Origin: Streptomyces avermitilis MA-4680 = NBRC 14893
GTDB taxonomy: Bacteria; Actinomycetota; Actinomycetes; Streptomycetales; Streptomycetaceae
Assembly (NCBI RefSeq): GCF_000009765.2
Contig: NC_004719.1
Span: 30,288-94,287 of the forward strand
Reading direction: 5' to 3'
Length of the DNA stretch: 64,000 bases
Shown here: positions 1 through 7,267 of the stretch, one piece after another
Numbering within the stretch: position 1 is the stretch's first letter
Layout of the letters: each line of letters starts with the position of its first letter
Translations under genes and position numbers: made by a program
The notes under the pieces: model-generated
What the model was told of the DNA's origin: nothing
Database searches by the model: none
What the model saw: the letters and a program-made list of their open reading frames with translations, nothing else

Positions 1-1654
1 CCCGGTCGGCCTCCGGCCGCCGCTCCTGGAGCGGACGTGGGGGACTGACTTCACGCTCATGCGCCTCCGGGGCCGGCTGCATCGGCTCGGCAGAAGCCTC
101 AACATCTTGCCGAGCCTTCTTCTGTTGCCGGGCCATCTTTTGTGCGGCTTTCCGCTCGTCCACGATCAGCTGCAGCCGCTCATTGTGGCCGTCCTTGCGC
201 GGCTTCCCGCTGCTGGGCCCCTCGACCAGCACACAGTCCTTGCCCTGCTCCGCGTTGCAGCGCGGACAACTCCGCTGGATCCAGTACCGCCGCGCCACGC
301 CCAGCTGCTCCTGCGGCCCCAGTGCCGCCCGCTTCTTCCAGACCTCCACACGCCGCGCTTCACCACGCGTCAGTAGTTCTCCGGCCGAGGCCGCGGACCG
401 CAACAGGTCCTCCACCTGAGGGCGCAGATTGAACGTGTACGCGTCGTACCCGCGAAGGCGATGGAGGGCGCTGCGGACGCTAGCCGCAGCCTTTTGTGCT
501 TCCTTCTCAGTGTCAGCTTCCGCTTCGACCGCGTCCCGCGTGAGGTCGTCCAGGCTCTCGAAGTACGTGATCGCCCGCTCGTAGACGGCGGACTCGGCGT
601 CCGTGCGATCCTCAGCCGCCGTCGCGTTGACGCGAATCAGAAGCCTGCGCACCCGCCCAGGCTTCTGCTCAGCCACCGCCCTCTTCAACTTGTCGAACAG
701 CTTGCCGCGCTCCTCGTTCTGCTCGACCAGCCAGATCCTCGCGTGGCGAACCGCAGCCTCGAGCTGCTCCTGGAGCTCGCCCTCCACACCGGTCAGATCC
801 TCGATCTCCCCGCACACCTGCTTCACCAAGGACACAGACTCGATCCGACGCGCATACACCAGCCGGCGCAGCAGGGCCTGGGCGCGCGCCTCCGGCTCCG
901 GCACCTTCCTCGCCTTGCCGGGCGACCACAGCGATGGACGCGGCGCATTGCGGGCCTGAACGATCTTCTCAACGGCCGGTGTCGACAACCCGCGCTCCGT
1001 CATCTCGCACTTGTCCAGAGCGAACCATTCGATCGGCCTGGCGAAGGCCTCGGTTCCGATCTGCACGTGGCGCGCGGTGCCCACGCTGTCCAGCCGGATC
1101 CGATGCACGTACCAGCGGCGGATCAGTGTGTCGCGGTCGACCGGCACCATCGTCCCGAGGACAGGCTCCACATCGTCGTCCCACACCGGCGCGACCGCCT
1201 GGTCCAAATGCACCCGCAGAGCGCCATGCCGCCAGCGCACATCCACGACGGACCCGATCGGTGCCCCTTCGGTGCGGGTGTACTCGAAGGTCGCCTGCTC
1301 CCCGCGGCCGGCGAGCCAGGCCGCGGCCGCCGACCGCACATAAAGGTGGTCTGCGCTGTCCACGCCGTGGGAGCGGCGCCCGCACACATGCGGCAGCCCG
1401 TCCGGATCAGGGTGATGTGCGAAATGACAGGCCCGGTCCGTGTACAGCTTCGTGGTCAACTGGCCGCCGCAGCCGCCGAGCAGCGTCCCGCACCAAAAGG
1501 TGTCGTCCTCGTGAGAACGGCGGAATGCATCCAGCTCGATCGCTTCCATCGGCAGCATCAACGGCTCATCCGAGTCCGCTCCGCCGAGCACCGCCGTCTG
1601 GATCCGCCGCCTGTCCGTGCGCACAAACTCCCCCGTCCTCTCCAGCCAACACAT
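1..1654 (-). CDS. CoiA-like zinc/nuclease-family protein, C-terminus beyond window
   Basis: The minus-strand frame is open from an ATG at 1654 to the left edge, giving at least 551 residues with the C-terminus missing. The first 130 residues carry FWCG, GGCGG and CHFAHH, followed by SADHLYVRSAAAAWL and DVRWRHGALRVHLDQ, the Cys/His and nuclease-fold pattern of CoiA-like proteins (known in competence for handling incoming DNA). A long helical middle follows, then a zinc knuckle CPRCNAEQGKDC near residue 463 and a basic tail. A GTG seven codons upstream is an alternative start; neither has a strong ribosome site. DNA binding or processing is inference from family; a competence role is not implied here. 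Confidence 0.6.
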   Translation of the reverse strand, partial: MCWLERTGEFVRTDRRRIQTAVLGGADSDEPLMLPMEAIELDAFRRSHEDDTFWCGTLLGGCGGQLTTKLYTDRACHFAHHPDPDGLPHVCGRRSHGVDSADHLYVRSAAAAWLAGRGEQATFEYTRTEGAPIGSVVDVRWRHGALRVHLDQAVAPVWDDDVEPVLGTMVPVDRDTLIRRWYVHRIRLDSVGTARHVQIGTEAFARPIEWFALDKCEMTERGLSTPAVEKIVQARNAPRPSLWSPGKARKVPEPEARAQALLRRLVYARRIESVSLVKQVCGEIEDLTGVEGELQEQLEAAVRHARIWLVEQNEERGKLFDKLKRAVAEQKPGRVRRLLIRVNATAAEDRTDAESAVYERAITYFESLDDLTRDAVEAEADTEKEAQKAAASVRSALHRLRGYDAYTFNLRPQVEDLLRSAASAGELLTRGEARRVEVWKKRAALGPQEQLGVARRYWIQRSCPRCNAEQGKDCVLVEGPSSGKPRKDGHNERLQLIVDERKAAQKMARQQKKARQDVEASAEPMQPAPEAHEREVSPPRPLQERRPEADR

Positions 1655-1659
1655 CCTGT

Positions 1660-1916
1660 CACCAGCGGAGTTCACCAACCAGATCGCCTCTGGGCTGGAC
1701 TCACGCCGTACGCCCTACCTCTCCCCCGAGGACGCCGTCGCGGCCGTGAAGACCGTGCCGAAGAACGAGCCGCCGAACTCCCCCGGCTTCGTCGACCGCT
1801 ACAAGAGGGCCGTGGACCAGCTCGCCGAGAAACGCCGCCAGAAGGAAGACGCCAAGCGCCGCCAGGCTGTCGATGACGACCAGGCCGCCCCGTCCAGCCA
1901 GGCGCCCGCAGCTTGA
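1660..1916 (+). pseudogene. 3' remnant of an unrecognised plus-strand gene
   Basis: The plus frame ending at the TGA at 1914-1916 has strongly biased GC-rich third positions and encodes a soluble, basic, coiled-coil-like tail (FVDRYKRAVDQLAEKRRQKE, then a Gln/Ala-rich end). No plausible start with a ribosome site lies in front; the coding character fades where the divergent CoiA-like gene begins at about 1654. I read it as the tail of a gene cut by recombination. It could instead be a short intact gene starting at 1617 inside the opposite gene. Confidence 0.35.
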
Positions 1917-2052
1917 CGGCCAAGGGTCTAGCGGCGACGGCGGCCGCCGTCGCCGCTGGCCGACCGGAGAGGATGTCCCGCCTCACCTGGTGGGATCCGG
2001 TGGGCAGCCGCACACTCGGCATCCGGCTTGGCCTCGATGCCCCGGCTGCGTG

Positions 2053-3213
2053 TTACCCCTCGATCCGCACGACGACGAAGAGGTCCCCCGCCTCGCCCCC
2101 GTTCCTTCCCGGCCAGCCCAGTCCTTTCAGACGTAGTCGCTGCCCCGCTTTTACCCCTGGGGGAATCCGGATCCGATGGGTTGTTTCGGCGGAAGCCTCG
2201 CCGGTTCCCTGACAGGACTCACAGCCCTCCGCACCGCCTGCGCCAGGCTCGGAGGCGCAGGCCGGGCAGGGCGCCCGGTCTGCCAGAAGAATGTGCGTGA
2301 CCGCGCCGAAGGCTGCGATGCGGGGGCTGACGGCGGAGCGGACGTATCTGTCCAGCCCACGGTTGGGCAAGCCCTCATCGAAGTACCGCCGGTCGATTTC
2401 GCGGAGGGCCAGCATGACCTGGAAGGCGTCGGCTGGGCGGTCGTCAGGGTTCTTGGCCAGGAGCCGTTCAACAAGGTTGACCAGTGCAGGCGGGGTGGAG
2501 AGCCGTCGTTTGATCAAGGGAGCCGGCTGTTCGTTGGGGTGCTGGTTGATCAGGTGCCAGGAGGTCCCGGTGAAGGGCTGGTGCCCGGTGAGCATCTCGT
2601 AGAGCACGCACCCGAGCGAGTACAGGTCGGAGCGGTGGTCGAAGGTCCCGTTGAAGCACTCGGGCGCCATGTAGGCCGGGGTGCCGATCAGGACGCCGCT
2701 GGTGGTGATGTCATGCCGTTCGTCGCTGCTCTTGGTGATGCCGAAGTCGACCACCGTCGCCTGGCCGTTGGAGCGGACGATGATGTTGGACGGTTTGATG
2801 TCGCGGTGGGTCAGACCTGCCCCGTGCGCGGTGCCCAGGGCATCGGCGATGCAGACCGCCGTGCGAACGGCATCGGGCAGGGGCAGTCGGCCGTCCTTCA
2901 GCACAACGCTGAGGGGCCTTCCGCGAAGCAACTCCACCACCAGGTAGGCGTGCAACCGTCCGTCGTCCATCGCGGAGCCGAAGTCGTGCACGGTGACGAT
3001 GTGCGGATGGGACAGGCCGCCGGCGACCGCGGCTTCGCGGGCGAAGCGGGCCGCCTGCCGGCTGCTGTCCGCGCTGCCGTCGCCGGTGAGGACCTTGACC
3101 GCCACCAGCCGGTCGACCTTGGGATCGTGCGCCTTCCAGACCTGCCCGAACCCGCCCGCACCGATCGGCTCGATCAGCCGGTAGCGGCCGTCCAGCACGG
3201 TCCCTGCCAGCAC
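2053..3213 (-). CDS. Ser/Thr protein kinase fused to DnaJ-type zinc finger and C-terminal segment
   Basis: A Hanks-type kinase of 386 residues from the GTG at 3213, preceded by AAGGGGGA. The glycine loop GAGGFGQVW is at about 18-26, the lysine in VAVK at 40, HRDIKPSN from 136, DFG at 156-158 and GTPAYMAPE from 177, so all catalytic elements are present. No transmembrane or PASTA region follows. Instead there are two CxxC pairs (CPAC 316-319, CESCQGTG from 331) and a segment RIRIPPGVKAGQRLRLKG that matches the start of the DnaJ C-terminal substrate-binding domain. So it resembles a cytosolic kinase joined to part of an Hsp40. A start at 3246 would add 11 residues but lacks a ribosome site. Substrate unknown. 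Confidence 0.85.
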   Translation of the reverse strand: MLAGTVLDGRYRLIEPIGAGGFGQVWKAHDPKVDRLVAVKVLTGDGSADSSRQAARFAREAAVAGGLSHPHIVTVHDFGSAMDDGRLHAYLVVELLRGRPLSVVLKDGRLPLPDAVRTAVCIADALGTAHGAGLTHRDIKPSNIIVRSNGQATVVDFGITKSSDERHDITTSGVLIGTPAYMAPECFNGTFDHRSDLYSLGCVLYEMLTGHQPFTGTSWHLINQHPNEQPAPLIKRRLSTPPALVNLVERLLAKNPDDRPADAFQVMLALREIDRRYFDEGLPNRGLDRYVRSAVSPRIAAFGAVTHILLADRAPCPACASEPGAGGAEGCESCQGTGEASAETTHRIRIPPGVKAGQRLRLKGLGWPGRNGGEAGDLFVVVRIEG

Positions 3214-3322
3214 GACTCCCCCTTCACGGCACGCACCGCGACGCATGGTGTACCAGGCGTGTACCCGTCACGCTACGCCGGGACAACCACCAGTAACAGG
3301 GGATGCTGATCTATCAGTTGGG

Positions 3323-3655
3323 TCAGGCTGTGGTCCGCAGTGCCGCCGGCGGCCCGACGGTCGGCGTCCCGGCTTCACGGGCCGCGCGCTCTTGTCGGGC
3401 CCGGCGCAGGGCGGCGGCCTCGGTTGCAGCAGCCTGGCGGCGGCGCTGCGCGCGGGCCTGCTCGATCGGGGCCGGCCCATCGTCGGAGACGACGTCGGGC
3501 TCCGGGAACGCCCTACGGCTCAGTTCCCGCATCGCGGCGGTTTGCCGCTCCACCGCTTCGGCGATGGCCGGGTCCACCCGGCGCGGCGGGGCCACCTCCT
3601 GGTGCGCGGCGAGTGCGCGGCGGTAATCGTCCGACGCGGTCTCCCGGGTGCGCAC
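3323..3655 (-). CDS. Hypothetical helical protein upstream of the kinase
   Basis: A 110-residue protein from a GTG at 3655. The sequence is charged and Ala/Arg/Glu-rich (RRRQAAATEAAALRRARQER), suggesting an amphipathic or coiled-coil helix; no domain recognised. It lies 109 bp upstream of the kinase on the same strand and may share its promoter. Codon use is typical of the region. The start is uncertain because no clear ribosome site precedes it. Confidence 0.5.
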   Translation of the reverse strand: MRTRETASDDYRRALAAHQEVAPPRRVDPAIAEAVERQTAAMRELSRRAFPEPDVVSDDGPAPIEQARAQRRRQAAATEAAALRRARQERAAREAGTPTVGPPAALRTTA

Positions 3656-3680
3656 AGGCCCGGCGGGCGCGGCCGCGAAC

Positions 3681-3718
3681 TCGGGGTCCCGGTAAGAAAC
3701 CTGTCACCAGCCGCAAAC
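3681..3718 (+). repeat. Left imperfect inverted repeat of the 3.68-6.80 kb module
   Basis: TCGGGGTCCCGGTAAGAAAC followed by CTGTCACCAGCCGCAAAC matches the reverse complement of 6762-6800 at about 32 of 39 positions with one gap. The pair bounds a module with two divergent genes. Confidence 0.6.
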
Positions 3719-3734
3719 CGGTGTGTGGACTGGT

Positions 3735-3932
3735 TCAGCTGAGGAGTGCGGTGAGGGTTGCGGTCACGGTGGCGGCGAGGGTGATGACCGTGGCGAAGGT
3801 GGTGGCGGCGCGGGTGAGGGCGGCGGGGTAGGTGGCGCCGTCCATGCGGGCGAGCTTGCCCGCGCCAGCGGCAGCCAGCAGCGCGACGACGATCACGAGT
3901 GCGGTGGTCAGTATGACGACGGCGACGGCCAC
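3735..3932 (-). CDS. Small two-helix membrane protein
   Basis: A 65-residue protein starting at a GTG preceded by AGGGAG. It has two hydrophobic segments, VAVVILTTALVIVVALLAAA (about 4-23) and ATVITLAATVTATLTALL (about 47-64), separated by a short polar loop. It is divergent from the HTH/P-loop repeat gene and lies inside the same inverted-repeat-bounded module, 123 bp from it, so the two may share a regulatory region. No family recognised; a membrane partner or effector is one possibility. Confidence 0.6.
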   Translation of the reverse strand: MAVAVVILTTALVIVVALLAAAGAGKLARMDGATYPAALTRAATTFATVITLAATVTATLTALLS

Positions 3933-4055
3933 GGCGGGCTCCCTGTAGGCGGTGGGGTGTTGACGTGGTCGAAGGTCGCGGAATCGGTGCGCGCCGGGGT
4001 TCGGCGGGACGAAGATGGACACCGGCGAACACATCAGGGCCTCGGGGGCGAGCAC

Positions 4056-6725
4056 GTGCACGGCAAGCAGAGCGGCGGCAGTCTGGCACTCACCGAACTG
4101 CGCGAGAGACTGGCCGACGGGTTGGCCCGGGCCCGGCTGAATCAGACGCAGCTCGCCAAGCAGGCTGAGCTGGGGCGCACCACGGTGTCGGAGGCGCTCT
4201 CGCCCACGAAGCCGGTGCCGTCTGCGGAGACGGTGGCGGCGTTGGCCCGTGTGCTGCGGCTGCCGGTGGGGGAGCTGCTGGAGTTGCGGTGGACCGCGGT
4301 CGAGGAGGCGGGCACGGTCCCGGCGGGCGGGCCGGGGCGTCGGATCGGACAGTGGGATCCGCATGATCTGGAGGTTCATCCGGCCGGGGCCGGCCGGGCC
4401 CCTTCGGACCCCGACACGCCTGTGCTGCGGGCGCTGCCCGGGTATGTGCCCCGCGAGCATGACGGGTTGCTGGGTGAAGCGGTCCGGGACGCTGCGGCCG
4501 GCCGCAGCCGGATCGTGGTGCTGGTGGGCAGCTCGTCGACGGGGAAGACCCGGGCGTGCTGGGAGGCCGTCCAGCCCCTCGCGAAGAAGGGGTGGCGGCT
4601 GTGGCATCCCTTCGACCCGACCCGGGCGGAGGCCGCGGTGGAGGATCTGCACCGTGTCGGGCCCCGCACCGTGGTGTGGTTGAACGAGGCTCAGCACTAC
4701 CTCGGCAACCCGGTATCCGGTGAGCGGATCGCGGCGGCTGTGCATCACCTGCTGGTCAGCCCGGAGCGCGGGCCCGTCCTCGTGCTGGGCACGCTCTGGC
4801 CCGAGTACGAGAAGCAGTACACGGCCCTGCCTCGTCCAGGAACGGAAGATCCGTACAGCCGGGCGCGGGAACTGCTCGCCGGTCGCACCCTGGCCGTCCC
4901 AGAGGCCTTCGACGCTCGGGCTCTGGCTGCGGCCGCTGTCCTTGCCGAGAGCGGTGACCGGCTGATGGCGGACGCCCTCACCCGCGCCCGAACCGACGGA
5001 CGCATGACCCAGGACCTGGCCGGCGCCCCCGAACTCCTCAACCGCTACCAGAACGCCAGCCCGGCCGCCAAGGCAGTGTTGGAAGCGGCGATGGACGCGC
5101 GCCGCCTCGGCGTCGGCCTCCACCTTTCCCAGGCCTTCCTCACCGACGCCGCCACCGACTACCTCGATCAGAACGACTACGACCAGCTCACCGACGACTG
5201 GGCAGAACAGGCCTACGCCGAACTCGCTCTACTCGTCCACGGCAAACAGGCCCCCCTGCGCCGTACCACCCCCCGCGCCCCACGGCGTCCGCCTCCCGCC
5301 GCTGCCACCGAAGCACCGGCCCCGCCGCCTGCGGGACCACAGTTCCGGCTCGCCGACTACCTCGAACAACACAGCCGCACCACCCGCCGCCACCTGTGCC
5401 CGCCTGCCTCCTTCTGGCACGCCGCCCACACCCACCTCGTCCGCCCCGACGACCTGGGCAACCTCACCGAGGCAGCCGAGGGACGCCACCGCTTGCAATG
5501 GGCCCACCACCTACGCCACCGCGCCGCCACCCACGGCAGCACCACCGCTCTGTTCCGCCTGGCCATGATGCGGGAGCGGGCCGGGGACCGGGAGGGTGCT
5601 GAAGCCCTGCTCCGGCAGGCCGCCGACCGCGGCAGCACCACCGCTCTGTCCGGCCTGGCCGACATGCGGGAGCGGGCCGGGGACCGGGAGGGTGCTGAAG
5701 CCCTGGCCCGGCAGGCCGCCGACCGCGGCAACACCGACGCCCTGTACCGCCTGGCCGACATGCGGGAGCGGGCCGGGGACCGGGAGGGTGCTGAAGCCCT
5801 GGCCCGGCAGGCCGCCGACCGCGGCAACACCGACGTCCTGTGCCGCCTGGCCGACATGCGGGAGCGGGACGGGGACCGGGAGGGTGCTGAAGCCGTGCTC
5901 CGGCAGGCCGCCGACCGCGGCAACACCGACGTCCTGTACCGCCTGGCCGACATGCGGGAGCGGGACGGGGACCGGGAGGGTGCTGAAGCCCTGTTCCGGC
6001 AGGCCGCCGACCGCGGCAGCACCACCGCTCTGTTCCGCCTGGCCATGATGTGGGAGGGGGCCGGGGACCGGGAGGGTGCTGAAGCCGTGCTCCGGCAGGC
6101 CGCCGACCGCGGCAACACCCACGTCCTGTACCGCCTGGCCGACATGCGGGAGGAGGCCGGGGACCGGGAGGGTGCTGAAGCCCTGGCCCGGCAGGCCGCC
6201 GACCGCGGCAACACCGACGTCCTGTGCCGCCTGGCCCAGGTGCGGGAGGGGGCCGGGGACCGGGAGGGTGCTGAAGCCCTGTTCCGGCAGGCCGCCGACC
6301 GCGGCAACACCGACGTCCTGTGCCGCCTGGCCCAGGTGCGGGAGGGGGCCGGGGACCGGGAGGGTGCTGAAGCCCTGTTCCGGCAGGCCGCCGACCGCGG
6401 CAACACCGACGTCCTGTACCGCCTGGCCGAGATGCGGGAGGAGGCCGGGGACCGGGAGGGTGCTGAAGCCCTGGCCCGGCAGGCCGCCGACCGCGGCAAC
6501 ACCGACGTCCTGTGCCGCCTGGCCCAGGTGCGGGAGGAGGCCGGGGACCGGGAGGGTGCTGAAGCCCTGTTCCGGCAGGCCGCCGACCGCGGCAGCACCC
6601 ACGTCCTGTACCGCCTGGCCGAGATGCGGGAGGTGCTCAGAAGGCAGTGGCCATACGGCTTGGACCCGGACGGTACGCCGACACCTCCATGGCAACCGCC
6701 GTCGGCTCCCACCGTGCTCGGCTGA
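4056..6725 (+). CDS. HTH / P-loop NTPase protein with eleven 32-residue TPR/Sel1-like repeats
   Basis: An 889-residue protein from a GTG at 4056 (GGGGGCGAG upstream). Residues 14-77 form an XRE-like helix-turn-helix (LNQTQLAKQAELGRTTVSEA). A P-loop VGSSSTGKTR lies at about 157-166 and a Walker-B-like VVWLNEAQ about 50 residues on. From about residue 510, eleven near-identical units GDREGAEALARQAADRGNTD... of 32 residues form an alpha-solenoid similar to TPR/Sel1 repeats; in DNA they are 96-bp repeats. The layout (DNA binding, NTPase, solenoid sensor) resembles STAND-type switches known in regulation and phage defence. That role is inference. The repeats can recombine, so copy number may vary between strains. 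Confidence 0.75.
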   Translation: MHGKQSGGSLALTELRERLADGLARARLNQTQLAKQAELGRTTVSEALSPTKPVPSAETVAALARVLRLPVGELLELRWTAVEEAGTVPAGGPGRRIGQWDPHDLEVHPAGAGRAPSDPDTPVLRALPGYVPREHDGLLGEAVRDAAAGRSRIVVLVGSSSTGKTRACWEAVQPLAKKGWRLWHPFDPTRAEAAVEDLHRVGPRTVVWLNEAQHYLGNPVSGERIAAAVHHLLVSPERGPVLVLGTLWPEYEKQYTALPRPGTEDPYSRARELLAGRTLAVPEAFDARALAAAAVLAESGDRLMADALTRARTDGRMTQDLAGAPELLNRYQNASPAAKAVLEAAMDARRLGVGLHLSQAFLTDAATDYLDQNDYDQLTDDWAEQAYAELALLVHGKQAPLRRTTPRAPRRPPPAAATEAPAPPPAGPQFRLADYLEQHSRTTRRHLCPPASFWHAAHTHLVRPDDLGNLTEAAEGRHRLQWAHHLRHRAATHGSTTALFRLAMMRERAGDREGAEALLRQAADRGSTTALSGLADMRERAGDREGAEALARQAADRGNTDALYRLADMRERAGDREGAEALARQAADRGNTDVLCRLADMRERDGDREGAEAVLRQAADRGNTDVLYRLADMRERDGDREGAEALFRQAADRGSTTALFRLAMMWEGAGDREGAEAVLRQAADRGNTHVLYRLADMREEAGDREGAEALARQAADRGNTDVLCRLAQVREGAGDREGAEALFRQAADRGNTDVLCRLAQVREGAGDREGAEALFRQAADRGNTDVLYRLAEMREEAGDREGAEALARQAADRGNTDVLCRLAQVREEAGDREGAEALFRQAADRGSTHVLYRLAEMREVLRRQWPYGLDPDGTPTPPWQPPSAPTVLG
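5583..6638 (+). repeat. Eleven tandem 96-bp coding repeats
   Basis: Each unit begins near GGGGACCGGGAGGGTGCTGA and encodes one 32-residue solenoid repeat. Spacing is exactly 96 bp over 960 bp. Variation is concentrated at a few codons (RERA/REEA/REGA, ALAR/ALFR/AVLR, CRLAQ/YRLAD), which points to recent expansion or gene-conversion homogenisation. Confidence 0.95.
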
Positions 6726-6761
6726 CACGTACCGCCAGACGTATCGCACGGGACGCCGTCG

Positions 6762-6800
6762 TTTGCGGTTGGTGACACAGTTCTTTACGGGCACCCCGAC
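6762..6800 (-). repeat. Right imperfect inverted repeat of the 3.68-6.80 kb module
   Basis: Read on the minus strand, it pairs with 3681-3718 (TGTCACCA[AG]CCGCAAAC and TCGGGGT are shared). It overlaps the 3' end and stop codon of the DciA-like gene, so the module may have inserted at the end of that gene. Confidence 0.6.
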
Positions 6801-7267
6801 TCCGGGGTGACGTCGGCCGGCTCGGACACGGGCACCGAGCCGGGCGCGAGGATCCGCAGCCCCCGTACGACCGTGCGGCCCGCAGACTCGTTGGCCGCTT
6901 CGACGACGCGGGCCTGCTCCAGGCGCAGCTTCGTCGCCCAGGCCGCCGACTCCGGGCACACGGTGAGCCGGCCGGAGTCGGCGTCGCACCCGACCGCGAC
7001 GACGTGCCCGAAGTCAGGTGCGATGGCTTCCCACCGTGCGCGCAGGGAAGCGCCTGCGGCCGGGAGCTCCCAGGCCCGCTCGGTCACCAGGGCGCTGATC
7101 GCGGCACCGAGCCCCATCGGCTCGCGCCCGTCGCGCCGGACCACCCGGGTCGTGCGCGGCTTCGGCTGCGCCGTACGGCCGCCGCCGTTCTTCTGCGCCG
7201 CTACCTTGGCTGCGCGCAGTGCGACGCGGGCCAGGTCCACGCCGCTGAGCTGCGGTGTCTCGGTCAT
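6785..7267 (-). CDS. DciA-like (DUF721) protein
   Basis: A 160-residue protein whose residues about 60-150 fit DUF721/DciA: LRARWEAIAPDFGHVV, then GRLTVCPESAAWATKLRLEQ, then a segment ending VVRGLRI. DciA proteins are known to promote loading of the replicative helicase DnaB in bacteria without DnaC. The ATG overlaps the stop of the upstream gene as TGATG, so translation is coupled. Next to a large HTH/zinc protein and a repeat-rich non-coding region, it is a good candidate for plasmid replication initiation. The N-terminal 55 residues are basic and low-complexity. Confidence 0.7.
   Translation of the reverse strand: MTETPQLSGVDLARVALRAAKVAAQKNGGGRTAQPKPRTTRVVRRDGREPMGLGAAISALVTERAWELPAAGASLRARWEAIAPDFGHVVAVGCDADSGRLTVCPESAAWATKLRLEQARVVEAANESAGRTVVRGLRILAPGSVPVSEPADVTPESGCP

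Noticed and set aside
461..1876. Long plus-strand frame of 471 codons
   Set aside because: It is the shadow of the minus-strand CoiA-like gene; the opposite frame has Cys/His motifs and proper codon bias.
2176..3309. Plus-strand frame of 377 codons over the kinase
   Set aside because: Antisense to intact kinase motifs; no domain of its own.
5583..6638. CRISPR-like regular repeats
   Set aside because: No unique spacers: units are contiguous and coding.
5357..6989. Two long repetitive minus-strand frames (Ser/Arg and Gly/Leu/Pro repeats)
   Set aside because: They mirror the 96-bp repeats of the plus gene; 96 is divisible by three, so all frames stay open through the array.
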